A DNA stretch of 64,000 nt from Candidatus Omnitrophota bacterium (GTDB lineage: Bacteria > Hinthialibacterota > Hinthialibacteria > Hinthialibacterales > Hinthialibacteraceae), in NCBI GenBank assembly GCA_013177805.1, contig JABLXU010000005.1, forward strand, positions 100,605 through 164,604, given 5' to 3'. A program made the position numbers and the translations under genes. Below are positions 46,580 to 55,264 of the stretch, piece after piece. The first letter of the stretch is position 1. Each line of letters begins with the position of its first letter. The notes under the pieces are model-generated. The model was not told the origin of the DNA and made no database searches. It was given only the letters and a program-made list of their open reading frames with translations.

Positions 46580-47134
46580 ATGAACCGGTCCTCGCCCTCG
46601 GCTCTTCCCCGTTTCGCGCCCGGACGACCCCTTCCACCCTATACTTTTATTCCGGGTTGCCATCCCCATCCTACCCACCATCCCGAAGGGCACAGTTTCG
46701 GCATGGCTCCGGCGGAGATCGAACCGCCCGACCCCCAGGTCTGGGCCAGGTGCGAGATCTATCTCCACGGTGTCGATCTCTTCAACCACGGCTATTACTG
46801 GGAAGCGCATGAAGCCTGGGAAGAACTCTGGCAGGCGGACGGCCGGATCGGTCCGGTATCCGATTTCCTCAAAGGCCTTATCAAACTGGCGGCAGCCGGT
46901 GTCAAAATCCGGGAAGGCATTCCCCATGGCGCGCGAAGCCATGCCCTCAACGCCATTCCGCTGTTTGAAAAAGGGATACGCCGTCACACCGCGGACCATA
47001 CCCGTTTCATGGGATTGGATCTTGGCGAACTGTCCGCCTTCGCCCGGGCCATCGCCCGGAATCCGCCTCCGGGACCCCCTTTGGAGTCTCCCGCCCTTCC
47101 GGTCTTCGATTTTCTTCTGCTTCCCTCGGACTGA
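46580..47134 (+). CDS. DUF309-family protein
   Basis: A 184-residue protein with the DUF309 signature FNHGYYWEAHEAWEELWQ and FLKGLIKLAAAGVK. The upstream part PPYTFIPGCHPHPTHHPEGH is typical of the N-terminal extension of longer DUF309 members, so the ATG at 46580 is chosen over the internal ATG before APAEIEPP and over the longer frame at 46448. The histidines suggest metal binding, but the function is unknown. Confidence 0.82.
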   Translation: MNRSSPSALPRFAPGRPLPPYTFIPGCHPHPTHHPEGHSFGMAPAEIEPPDPQVWARCEIYLHGVDLFNHGYYWEAHEAWEELWQADGRIGPVSDFLKGLIKLAAAGVKIREGIPHGARSHALNAIPLFEKGIRRHTADHTRFMGLDLGELSAFARAIARNPPPGPPLESPALPVFDFLLLPSD

Positions 47135-47184
47135 CGGACGGCTGATTCGTCCCGCCCACACTTGACACCACCCAAATTCTTTTT

Positions 47185-47209
47185 TTAGAGTCATCTTTTA
47201 GAGTCATCG
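47185..47209. repeat. Short tandem repeat TTTAGAGTCATC
   Basis: Two copies of a 12-base unit, close together just upstream of the amidohydrolase gene. A slippage product or binding site; nothing more can be said. Confidence 0.5.
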
Positions 47210-47242
47210 CATCCGGATCGCATGGAAGGACGGAAAAAAATC

Positions 47243-48667
47243 ATGGAATCCTCCCCCGGGAAACTCTCCCGCAGAGACACGATGAAACACATGGGGCTGA
47301 TCGGGTCCGCCGCCGCGCTCGGCTCTTGGACAACCCGGCCGGCTAATGCCCGGACTACGGATTACCGCGTAGCGATCCGCCAGCGGGTTGAGGAAACCCC
47401 CCTGGTCGACACCCACGAACACCTGCTCGAGGAAGAGGCCCGCTTGCAAGGCGACCATCCCCGCATCCGGGTCAACGATTGGTCCCTGCTCTTCGCGCAT
47501 TACCTCGATTCCGATCTCCTGACGGCAGGCATGCCCCGCGCCCAGCTGGATGCCTTCTTCGCCAAGGATACCGATCCACTAAAAAAATGGGAGCTTATCG
47601 AACCCTGGTGGCCCGCGGTCCGGAATACGGGATACGGCCAGGCCGTCGAAATCGCCATGCGCCGCGTTTATGGGGTGGACGGTCTGTCCCGCGGCGCCGT
47701 CCGGACCATTCAAGCTCAATACGAAAAGACCATCCGCCCCGGCTTCTACAAACATCTCTTACAAAACATCGCCCACATCGAATCCTGCCAAGTCAACTCG
47801 CTGGAAGGTCCCTTCAGCGAATCGCGCCAGCCCACCCTGCTCATGCAGGACATCAGCATCCTTGGCATGCACATGGGTCCCAATATCGAAGGATACGCCG
47901 CCAAAGCCGGCATCACAGTCAAAAGCCTGGCCGATTGGCACGCCGTCATCGATTGGTGGTTTGATCGCTACGGGCCATACGCCGTGGCCGTCAAATCCCA
48001 GGCCGCCTATAGCCGTAACATCGATTTCGAAGACGTCCCCGCTGAAGAGGCGGAAGGGCCTTTCCAAAGACGCCTCACTGGCGATCCCCTCAGCCCCGAC
48101 GAAAAGAAGCGTCTGGAGGACCATCTTTTCTGGTATTGCGCCCGGAAGGCCACAGAATACAATTTGCCGGTCAAATTGCACACCGGGTACTATGCCGGGC
48201 AAAACGGCATGCCCCTCGACCGCGTGGAGAAGAATCCTGCCGCCGCCGCTGCGCTCTGCCGCCGCTCACCCGATACCCGGTTCGTCTTCATGCACATCGG
48301 ATATCCCTATTACGAAGCGATGATCTCCGTGGCCAAGCACTACACCAACGCGCACATCGACATGTGCTGGGCCTGGATCATTAGCCCTGTGGCCGGCGTC
48401 AACTTCCTGAAACAATACTTAGTGACTGCCCCTGCCAACAAAGTCCTGACCTTCGGCGGCGACTATATCCCCGTCGAACCGGTCACCGGCCATGCCGCCA
48501 TTGCCCGCCAGGGTATCGCCCAGGCCTTGATCCAGCTGGTGGACGAGGGCTGGTTGTCCACGGAATCGGCCTTAGACTTGGTGGAGCCTATCCAACGCGG
48601 CAACGCCAGGCGGATCTTCCATCTGGAGAAAAAAACCGAGGTGCTCCGGCAGGCTCCATGGCTTTGA
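47243..48667 (+). CDS. Exported amidohydrolase-family protein
   Basis: A 474-residue protein with a Tat-like leader (KLSRRDTMKHMGLIGSAAAL). The amidohydrolase metal site begins with LVDTHEHL (HxH), later VKLHTGYY, VFMHIGYPYYE and the terminal FGGDYIPVEP aspartate. The overall layout resembles the amidohydrolase_2/uronate-isomerase-like group of secreted TIM-barrel enzymes. The ATG at 47243 follows GGAAGGA at a slightly long spacing; 47222 is the alternative. The substrate is unknown. Confidence 0.85.
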   Translation: MESSPGKLSRRDTMKHMGLIGSAAALGSWTTRPANARTTDYRVAIRQRVEETPLVDTHEHLLEEEARLQGDHPRIRVNDWSLLFAHYLDSDLLTAGMPRAQLDAFFAKDTDPLKKWELIEPWWPAVRNTGYGQAVEIAMRRVYGVDGLSRGAVRTIQAQYEKTIRPGFYKHLLQNIAHIESCQVNSLEGPFSESRQPTLLMQDISILGMHMGPNIEGYAAKAGITVKSLADWHAVIDWWFDRYGPYAVAVKSQAAYSRNIDFEDVPAEEAEGPFQRRLTGDPLSPDEKKRLEDHLFWYCARKATEYNLPVKLHTGYYAGQNGMPLDRVEKNPAAAAALCRRSPDTRFVFMHIGYPYYEAMISVAKHYTNAHIDMCWAWIISPVAGVNFLKQYLVTAPANKVLTFGGDYIPVEPVTGHAAIARQGIAQALIQLVDEGWLSTESALDLVEPIQRGNARRIFHLEKKTEVLRQAPWL

Positions 48668-48685
48668 GGGAAGATGAAATTCTCC

Positions 48686-48728
48686 CCCCACAACTCCCTT
48701 TCTCTTAGAGAGAGGATTAGGGTGAAGA
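48686..48728 (+). repeat. REP-like element, degenerate
   Basis: ACTCCCTTTCTCTTAGAGAG then AGGATTAGGGTGAAG retains the hairpin and the following GGGTGA block of the REP-like family. It lies between convergent genes and may act as a bidirectional terminator. Confidence 0.55.
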
Positions 48729-48782
48729 TCGTTGGGAAAGGGTATCCAGCTTCCTTTCACGGCAATCGAGTAAACGGTGACC

Positions 48783-49340
48783 TTATTTTTTGGTATCTTC
48801 TGCCGGATCAGGTTCTACAAATTCGATGGCGAGGAGGAGAGCAGTGGAGGAATTGGTGTTTAGTTTGACGAGCAAAAGACTGCGATCTTCATAAAATTTA
48901 TAATCCTTCGCTTCAATGATATCTTTCTCCGCATCTTTTTCCCGGGTAAACCAGCGAATCATGGCGGGATAGTATTGGCCGGTCAATGGTTCCAATTTCA
49001 GTTCGACAAACATTTTTTTGTCTTTGTCGACTTCAATAAGATGCGCACGGCCGAAGTCGATTTTCTGCTTATCCAGGATACGCAACGGGGTAAAATGCTT
49101 GTATGGGCGGAGTTCTTTGCGTTCCTGGTCATCATCCCGGCCTTCGATCACTTCTTTCAGCCGCAATTCCAGCGAGCTGATTTTAATATCGACAAAAAAC
49201 GTCTCCGACTTGGCCGCCTCTATCAGGGAAACGCGAACCATCTTGACGCCCGATGGTTCTTCCATTCGCGCAATGCCGCCTGCCATCCCCAAAAAAATAA
49301 GGATCATTCCGGCTTGCCTGAGATAAATAAAATTTGGCAT
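48783..49340 (-). CDS. Small exported protein of unknown function in the second ECF operon
   Basis: A 185-residue protein with an N-terminal hydrophobic segment (AGMILIFLGMAGGIAR) acting as signal or anchor, then a charged beta-rich domain (VDIKISSLELRLKEVIEG, KMFVELKLEPLTGQYYPAMI). It is not a family I recognise. It starts seven bases after the anti-sigma stop on the same strand, so it is cotranscribed with the sigma and anti-sigma genes and could be the sensed or regulated envelope protein. Confidence 0.7.
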   Translation of the reverse strand: MPNFIYLRQAGMILIFLGMAGGIARMEEPSGVKMVRVSLIEAAKSETFFVDIKISSLELRLKEVIEGRDDDQERKELRPYKHFTPLRILDKQKIDFGRAHLIEVDKDKKMFVELKLEPLTGQYYPAMIRWFTREKDAEKDIIEAKDYKFYEDRSLLLVKLNTNSSTALLLAIEFVEPDPAEDTKK

Positions 49341-49347
49341 GATTCAT

Positions 49348-49899
49348 TCAAACTCTGTAGAAATATAATAATCCCAACGGATTACTGGAATCATTCTCTT
49401 CCTCTTCTTCGGTAATCACCCAAATGATGTCGTAATGGGCTTTGGAATTGCTTTCATGATAAATTTTGGTGGTGTAGTCAGAAATCAGCGGGCCATGGAA
49501 CACTTTTTCGTTCCGTGGGCGTGTTTCTGTGAAAAACGGAATGAAACAAGCCAGCGTCAAGGCCATGGCCGCTACCATCCGCCAAGACCAAGGCCATCGC
49601 CCCCAAGCCGTTACGGGGAATGTGAGATAATGACGCCAGGGCAGGCGGCCGGGGGTGATTTCCCGCATCCCCCGGGCCAAGCGCATTTCAAAGCGCTGTT
49701 GTTCTCCAGGGGTCAGTTCCACCCGGGAATGCTGACGGACCAGAGAAGAGACGGCTTGGAAATGTTTAAGAATCCGCTCGTGTTCTCCGGAACAAGATAC
49801 TTTCGCGGCCAATTGTTCAAATTCCTGTGGAGACAGTTCTCCATCCAAGTAGCGGGAAAGTTCCAACTCATTGATATCGGAAGATTTGCGGTTTTTCAT
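49348..49899 (-). CDS. Anti-sigma-factor-like membrane protein
   Basis: A 183-residue protein that begins at an ATG overlapping the sigma-factor stop (ATGA). The N-terminal part ELELSRYLDGELSPQEFEQL is the alpha-helical opening seen in anti-sigma factors, but the HxxxCxxC zinc site is not present. A transmembrane segment lies near residues 105-125 (WSWRMVAAMALTLACFIPFF). An acidic outer domain with EEEEEN follows. The gene pairing is the main support for an anti-sigma role. Confidence 0.75.
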   Translation of the reverse strand: MKNRKSSDINELELSRYLDGELSPQEFEQLAAKVSCSGEHERILKHFQAVSSLVRQHSRVELTPGEQQRFEMRLARGMREITPGRLPWRHYLTFPVTAWGRWPWSWRMVAAMALTLACFIPFFTETRPRNEKVFHGPLISDYTTKIYHESNSKAHYDIIWVITEEEEENDSSNPLGLLYFYRV

Positions 49900-50507
49900 T
49901 CCCCATCCTCGATGAGTGAATTCAATCGTTCCGCCAACATTTTCCGGGCATGGAAAAGGCGGGACATAACCGTGCCTTCCCGGCATTTCAACACCGCGGC
50001 AATCTCTTTATAACTCATTTCCCCCAATTCACGCAATAGAAGCACCTTTTTATGCTTATCCGGGAGCGAATCGATGGCCGCTTTGACCTGCCGTTCCCGC
50101 TCCGCAAACTCCAGACACTCTCCGGGACCAGCCCCCGGATCGGGGATCTCATAGACCTGCCCTTCGATCCCCAAATCATCCAGACGGACGGTAGGCTTGC
50201 GCCGCATCCGGCGCAGCCGGTCCTTGCACAGGTTGATCGCGATTCGGTAGAGCCATGTGTACAGAGAAGATTCATTTTTGAAGGAACCTAATTTCCTGTA
50301 CGCCTTCAACAAAACGTCCTGTGCCACATCCAAGGCTTCTTCCCGGTCATGAAGGAAGCCATACGCCAGATGGACCAGGGAATCCCGGTAGGTCCGCGCC
50401 AAGACCGTGAAAGCCTCTCGGTCTCCTTGTTGGGCGCGGAACACCAGATCCCTTTCTTCCCTTGCGCTTTCGCTACCTGTTAGTTCGACGTCAGTAGTCT
50501 CGAACAT
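49896..50507 (-). CDS. ECF-type RNA polymerase sigma factor
   Basis: A 203-residue ECF sigma factor. Region 2: EEALDVAQDVLLKAYRKLGS and LYTWLYRIAINLCKDRLRRM. Region 4: LPDKHKKVLLLRELGEMSYK and CREGTVMSRLFHARKML. The region 2/4 spacing, with the linker GIEGQVYEIPDPG, is typical of RpoE-like factors. It heads an operon with an anti-sigma-like gene and an exported protein, transcribed away from the large repeat protein at 51108. Confidence 0.94.
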   Translation of the reverse strand: MFETTDVELTGSESAREERDLVFRAQQGDREAFTVLARTYRDSLVHLAYGFLHDREEALDVAQDVLLKAYRKLGSFKNESSLYTWLYRIAINLCKDRLRRMRRKPTVRLDDLGIEGQVYEIPDPGAGPGECLEFAERERQVKAAIDSLPDKHKKVLLLRELGEMSYKEIAAVLKCREGTVMSRLFHARKMLAERLNSLIEDGE

Positions 50508-50848
50508 ATTCAGTCGGATGCAATTCGTGGAAAATTTCCACTCAATTTTTACGATTCTCTAGCCCCAATGGTAAAGTTGTCCATGAGCAATGTCGAAAAC
50601 GATGGCGAGACGGCTAAAAACATTCTTTTTTTATTTCGCGTGCCTAAAACCAGGCCACCCCTGGCACTGGCAAAACCTCCAGGAATTTCACAAATTCCGG
50701 GAGTATCCCCCCATGCGGCGGGGATGGAATTCCGTCCTGGGCCATAGAACCGCCCGGGAGAGGAGAACCTCTCAGGAATATGAAACGGCCGAGACCGCTT
50801 CCAAACAACGCATATACTGATTTTTGTTGTACTTGAGTGAATTTTCTC

Positions 50849-50877
50849 TTGACAGTAAGAAGGGAATTTCTTATACT
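50849..50877 (+). promoter_or_regulatory. Sigma-70 promoter for the 51108 gene
   Basis: TTGACA (50849-50854), exactly 17 bases, then TATACT (50872-50877). This is the best promoter match in the window. Transcription from about 50884 would give a leader of about 225 bases. Confidence 0.8.
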
Positions 50878-51024
50878 GCGGAAGATTCAGAATCATCTTG
50901 CCTCGCCGGGATTTGCCTTCACCGGGTGGTCATGTGGGATTCTATTTTCCTGATTTTTCTATCACATAAGGCTTGCAAGAAGCGAGGGTTTGTGGAAGAG
51001 TGATGTAACACGCAGGAAGAGGGT

Positions 51025-51066
51025 TCCCATCCGGCCCCTGCTTGTCCGGATGTAAGGGAATTGGTG
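51025..51066 (+). promoter_or_regulatory. Leader hairpin upstream of the 51108 gene
   Basis: A stem of CATCCGG with CCGGATG around an 11-base loop, flanked by TTCC and GGGAA that can extend the structure. It lies within the long leader, 40-80 bases before the start codon. It may affect stability or translation. Confidence 0.45.
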
Positions 51067-51107
51067 TGAGGGACTAACGAACTACAACGAGCTCCAAGGA
51101 GGTCGAA

Positions 51108-52748
51108 ATGGCCCTGAAGAGGCTGCTGCTGCTTGGCATCTTGGCTCTATCGGTTGGGTATCCGCACGTGGCATATGTTCAGATGCAAAATACTACCGCC
51201 AACCAGAACGGAATCTTGCTCATTGATGCGCTCGGGCGGGTGTTCAGCGCCCCCCTCGATTCAAGCAATATGGGCCCATTTCTGTTCGCGGAGCTGGAAG
51301 CCACGTCCCAACGTTTCGAATTCGGAATCCCCATCGTGAAAGACATTGAATTTGTCGGGGATCCGGCGGGCAATCCCAAAGGCGCGTATATGCTGGATGT
51401 CTTCGGAGGCCAATTCGCCCTGAACCTTTCATCCTACGTCACCTCCGCCGATACAGTCCTGCTTCCCCAACCTTCTCCGGATGGGATCGGGAAATACGCC
51501 GCGGCGAAAGCCCAGGCTCTCTCCATCGATGACTTTCTGCGGTCCCAATATCCGCCGTTTTGGGGATTCGACGTCGCCAAGGATTTGGAAATCGCGCCCG
51601 ACTGGCGGGATGTCACCTTCGGCTTTCGAGGTTATTTCGTCCTGGATGCCGACGGCGTGGTTCATTCACTCGGTGATACCAACCTCCCCTTGTATGTGTA
51701 CCTCCCGCCTGATACCACCGATGTTACCCAAGGGGCCTATCACGTGACGCTCTTCCCGGAAACCATTGATGTATCCGGTTCTCCGGTAACCCCTGAGGCA
51801 TTGATTCAAAACGGTCCTCTCACCTATCCCGTCAACCGCCTGTATGCCGCCAATCAAATTGCCAGCGTTACCCCGATCTTCACCTACTTCGGTTTCGGAT
51901 CCGATATCGCCCGGGACCTGGAAATCTCGGCGGATTATGTCACCATCACCATGCCTTCCACGGTCAATCCCGGCGCGCTCGACACCCGCACGATCGCAAT
52001 GACCAACGGATATTACATTCTGGACGGATACGGTGCCGTCCACACCAGCCGCTTGCCTCTCGACTGGGACACCAACGACGACGGGGTCGTGGATTATCAT
52101 GACATGATCAATGACGACGGTACCTTGAATCCCTTGTTCGGCGCGCCAATCAACAACGCCGTCCTGGCCGTGCCTTGGCTGGATCAACAAGCCGATCTGC
52201 CCTATTTCGGCGGGGATTTCGCCGTGGATCTCGAAATTACTCCCAGCGGCAAAGGCTTCTTCCTGCTCGACGTCTTCGGCGGCGTCCATACCATCGGTGA
52301 CGCGCAGATTATTTTCCCGCCCGACGAAATCGGCGGAACCCTGGTGCCGGCCAGCCGCTCGACACCTTACTTCGGATTCCCCATTGCCCGCGACTTGGCC
52401 ATCGTCAGCAATGAGGCAAATCCCGACCTCGGATTCAAAACCAACGACATCGCGGTGGGATTTGTTGTACTGGATGGTTTCGGCACTACGCATAAAGCCG
52501 GCGCCGCCAAGACCTTCAGCGTCAGCGAAACCGGCAACAATGGCCGTGGCGTGACTTTGTATTCCGATCTCTTCCGGGCCGTGGAAGTCGCGCCTTTGTG
52601 GCTGCCCAAGGCCCCACCGGTGGAGAATTTCGTGGTGGGCCATGACGCGGTTCCCGTTTCCGTCGCGCCGGACTTCCGTAAAAACGCGGTGGTGGATTAT
52701 TTCAAAATCACCACCTCTCCGGCCACCAGCGTAACCGGCCCCAACTGA
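51108..52748 (+). CDS. Exported repeat (propeller-like) surface protein
   Basis: A 546-residue protein; AAGGAGG precedes the ATG and a signal peptide (RLLLLGILALSVGYPHVAY) follows. The body carries four or five repeats of a unit whose halves are Y-F-G-F-x-x-A-x-D-L-E and G-Y-x-x-L-D-x-x-G-x-V-H. Examples are WGFDVAKDLEIA with FVLDADGVVHSLG, FGSDIARDLEIS with YILDGYGAVH, FGGDFAVDLEIT with FLLDVFGGVHTIG, and FGFPIARDLAIV with VVLDGFGTTH. This suggests a beta-propeller. DTNDDGVVDYHDMINDDG resembles a calcium loop. It lacks the C-terminal tail of the other secreted proteins. Promoter strength suggests an abundant envelope or S-layer-like product. Confidence 0.8.
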   Translation: MALKRLLLLGILALSVGYPHVAYVQMQNTTANQNGILLIDALGRVFSAPLDSSNMGPFLFAELEATSQRFEFGIPIVKDIEFVGDPAGNPKGAYMLDVFGGQFALNLSSYVTSADTVLLPQPSPDGIGKYAAAKAQALSIDDFLRSQYPPFWGFDVAKDLEIAPDWRDVTFGFRGYFVLDADGVVHSLGDTNLPLYVYLPPDTTDVTQGAYHVTLFPETIDVSGSPVTPEALIQNGPLTYPVNRLYAANQIASVTPIFTYFGFGSDIARDLEISADYVTITMPSTVNPGALDTRTIAMTNGYYILDGYGAVHTSRLPLDWDTNDDGVVDYHDMINDDGTLNPLFGAPINNAVLAVPWLDQQADLPYFGGDFAVDLEITPSGKGFFLLDVFGGVHTIGDAQIIFPPDEIGGTLVPASRSTPYFGFPIARDLAIVSNEANPDLGFKTNDIAVGFVVLDGFGTTHKAGAAKTFSVSETGNNGRGVTLYSDLFRAVEVAPLWLPKAPPVENFVVGHDAVPVSVAPDFRKNAVVDYFKITTSPATSVTGPN

Positions 52749-52776
52749 TTCATTCATTCCCATACTTTGCAATTCC

Positions 52777-52812
52777 AATCCCGGTATGTAAAATACACAC
52801 CGGGATTTTTTC
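52777..52812 (+). terminator. Rho-independent terminator
   Basis: A 9-bp stem AATCCCGGT/ACCGGGATT with inner TGT/ACA pairing, followed by TTTTTTC. It ends the 51108 unit. Confidence 0.88.
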
Positions 52813-52936
52813 TTTCAGGATAAACACACCGCTGTATCCCATTCACCCAGTCATTCCTGCTCGCTTTTTTACAAGAAGATCACGGATGTAATTCTTGGAA
52901 TGTTTATAGTTATTGGCGCAGGTGGAATTATAACAA

Positions 52937-54517
52937 GTGCACATGAATGCGATTCCACACCCAAACGATTTTAAGCCATGGTCCATCATTTTGTTGGCTT
53001 TGTTGGCGGCCTCCTTGTTTCAAGGCAGCCGGGGGCTCTACCACACCACCGAAACCCGCTACGTGGAATGCGCCCGGGAAATGCTGCTCCAACACAATCT
53101 TCTGGAGCCTACTCTCGACCAGGAACCGCACTGGACCAAGCCGCCGCTGGTCTACTGGGGGATCAATCTGGGTATGGTCTTTCTGGGTTTCAACGCCTGG
53201 GGCGCGCGTTTTTACCTCATTTTCGCCTTTACCCTCACCGTCCTTGTGATCTACTATCTGGCCCGGTATTTGTGGGACACCCACACGGCACCCTATTGCG
53301 CCCTGGTGTACGCCACGTCGCTTTTTCCCCTGGCCGCCGCGAATGTCGTCTCTTGCGACACGTTGCTGGTCTTGTTCGAAGCCGCCGCGGTGCTGTTTTA
53401 TTGGATGGCCGTCCGCCGGGAAAAAACCATTTTCCTGCTCCTGATGTGGCTTGCGTTCGCCTTGGCTTTTTTGACCAAGGGGCCTCCCGGACTTATCCCC
53501 TTACCCGGAATTATCCTGGTCCACTCCCTGATCCGTTCCACCCGGCCCGGCCTGCCGCGGTTGTTTTCGGTGCCTGGTATTCTGGTTTTCCTCGGCCTGG
53601 GATTGAGCTGGTACTTGTACGAGGCATACCTGCATCCGGGTTTGTTGCGCTATTGGTTATTCCACGAAATGTACGGGAGGGTGGCCACAGATGAATTCCG
53701 CCGCAACGCCGGCTGGAGTAAACCGTTCACCGTCTATGGTCCAGTGCTGACTTTGGGAGCGTTCCCCTGGATTTTCTTACTCCTCGGGAAACTCCGGCAG
53801 GTGCCGTGGAGCCGGGTTTCGTTCCACCGGTGGGAATTTTGGAAACACCATCCGGAATGGTTTTTCCTGGCGGTTTCATTCGGGATTCCCCTCCTCATTT
53901 TTTCCCTGAGCCAGTCGCGGCTGCCCTTGTACGTCCTGCCCCTCTTCATTTTCATCTCCCTGGCTTTCGGCCGGATGATCGCTTGGCTGACCGAGAAACA
54001 CAAACTGCGGCCGCAATGCATTACCGTCATCGTGGCACACATGTTCATGCTGACGATTATAGGAAAAGCAGCCTTCGCGTACATGGAATCTCCCAAAAAC
54101 GACCAGCAAATCGCAACCAAAATTCTCGCTTCGCTCTCCACGGCGCCCGGCCAGCATCCTTATTACATCCTGGGAAACCGGCCGCCGTACGGCCTCGAAT
54201 TTTATATGAACACCCATATCGCCGTGATCACGCCGGATGAGGGGCAAATCCCCGCCGGATCCCTCGAGACGCTGCAATATACGATCCGGATGAACAATGC
54301 CGCGGGCTTTGTTCCCGTGATCCTGGTCCAAAAAGATTACTGTCTCCAAATCCCCCATCTTGTCCGGATCTTAGGCCGGCCCTTGAATCTGGTGGACCTC
54401 AACCGCGGGGGAACCAACCGGCCCTATGGGATCGTTTCCCAGTTCACCAACTACGCCTATCCCAACTCCCAGCATTCCGGTGAATTGTTCTACCGGTGCG
54501 TGATTTTGCCATATTGA
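52937..54517 (+). CDS. GT39/ArnT-like membrane glycosyltransferase
   Basis: A 526-residue polytopic protein. The first periplasmic loop after helix 1 has LYHTTETRYVECAREMLL and then HWTKPPLVYWG, the acidic-E and KPP blocks of PMT/ArnT (GT-C, GT39 or GT83) enzymes. About ten transmembrane helices follow and a soluble tail with HPYYILGNRPPYGLEFYMN. It would move a sugar from a polyprenyl-phosphate donor onto lipid or protein outside the membrane. A GTG start at 52937 has AGGTGGA about ten bases upstream; the ATG two codons later is an alternative. Confidence 0.87.
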   Translation: MHMNAIPHPNDFKPWSIILLALLAASLFQGSRGLYHTTETRYVECAREMLLQHNLLEPTLDQEPHWTKPPLVYWGINLGMVFLGFNAWGARFYLIFAFTLTVLVIYYLARYLWDTHTAPYCALVYATSLFPLAAANVVSCDTLLVLFEAAAVLFYWMAVRREKTIFLLLMWLAFALAFLTKGPPGLIPLPGIILVHSLIRSTRPGLPRLFSVPGILVFLGLGLSWYLYEAYLHPGLLRYWLFHEMYGRVATDEFRRNAGWSKPFTVYGPVLTLGAFPWIFLLLGKLRQVPWSRVSFHRWEFWKHHPEWFFLAVSFGIPLLIFSLSQSRLPLYVLPLFIFISLAFGRMIAWLTEKHKLRPQCITVIVAHMFMLTIIGKAAFAYMESPKNDQQIATKILASLSTAPGQHPYYILGNRPPYGLEFYMNTHIAVITPDEGQIPAGSLETLQYTIRMNNAAGFVPVILVQKDYCLQIPHLVRILGRPLNLVDLNRGGTNRPYGIVSQFTNYAYPNSQHSGELFYRCVILPY

Positions 54518-54857
54518 ATATTGAAAAGAGAGATCCTGTTTTCACGAAGAGAAACAATCCAGGGTACCTCGATACCAGTCCAATATCCTCGTTGTTGTGT
54601 CAGGAGCGCGGTGCAATGCCCAACTGCGATTTGCACCGATATACACCTCTTGCGCAACGCTGGGTCATCCTCGGTTTTCCGTGCAAGATCATTCACTACG
54701 GCATAGGCAGGCGACGGTTAGCGCGGTGGATTCATTTGCGATCCGAAATGGGGCGCTTTTGTTGTTGTTCTATTCGATCGACAAGAAAAATCATTTATTA
54801 TATCGGCCATCGGATTTTCGGATCACCCTCATGGATGATTCTATCGAGGATATGGAC
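54518..54857. other. Intergenic region, no gene seen
   Basis: Between the glycosyltransferase and the ferredoxin. Open frames extend through it on the + strand, but none has a ribosome binding site or familiar sequence. No strong hairpin or promoter is visible. Confidence 0.4.
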
Positions 54858-55097
54858 ATGGCGAACATTCAAGCAAGATGGGAAGACAACGCGCCGGGAA
54901 AGTATTACGTGGATCAGAATTGTATTATATGTAATATCTGCATGGAACTGGCTCCCCGCAACTTTGCTGAAAGCGCCGCGGGCGACCATCATGTAGTTTG
55001 TAAACAACCAGATAGCATGGAGGAAGAAGAACAAATCCGGGAGGCCATGGAACAATGCCCGGTCGATGCTGTTGGAGATGACGGATTGGCCGCCTGA
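54858..55097 (+). CDS. Ferredoxin, single 4Fe-4S cluster
   Basis: A 79-residue acidic protein with ligands Cys22, Cys25 and Cys28 (CIICNIC) and Cys67 in EQCPVDA, the pattern of one-cluster ferredoxins. Cys48 lies between and is not a usual ligand. The ATG at 54858 has GAGGA seven bases upstream, making it a better start than the nearby ATGs at 54831 and 54852. It would carry electrons for a reductase; no partner gene adjoins it. Confidence 0.92.
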   Translation: MANIQARWEDNAPGKYYVDQNCIICNICMELAPRNFAESAAGDHHVVCKQPDSMEEEEQIREAMEQCPVDAVGDDGLAA

Positions 55098-55264
55098 CCA
55101 TCGGCCCTTCAAGCCCTTACGGACTGTGCTGCCGATAATGAAACATCAAGATCATTTCAAGTGAAACACCTGACATCGATAGGGGCACGGAATCCCGTGC
55201 CCCTGCTCGAAAAATTCACCCAATCCTGCCGTTTTCGAAAATCGGATTCCCAAAACGGGCGGAA

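Larger units (their letters stand above)
50508..51107. other. Divergent intergenic region with promoter and structured leader
   Basis: A 600-base gap between the ECF operon (left) and the repeat protein (right). It carries a consensus sigma-70 promoter at 50849-50877 and a long untranslated leader with hairpins. Short open frames on either strand have no supporting features. Confidence 0.6.

Noticed and set aside
50549..50896. Small frames on both strands in the ECF/repeat-protein gap
   Set aside because: They have odd composition and overlap the consensus promoter; no support for coding.
51000..51107. Possible riboswitch (cobalamin or cyclic-di-GMP type) in the leader
   Set aside because: The hairpin is real, but the conserved cores of those riboswitch classes could not be matched.
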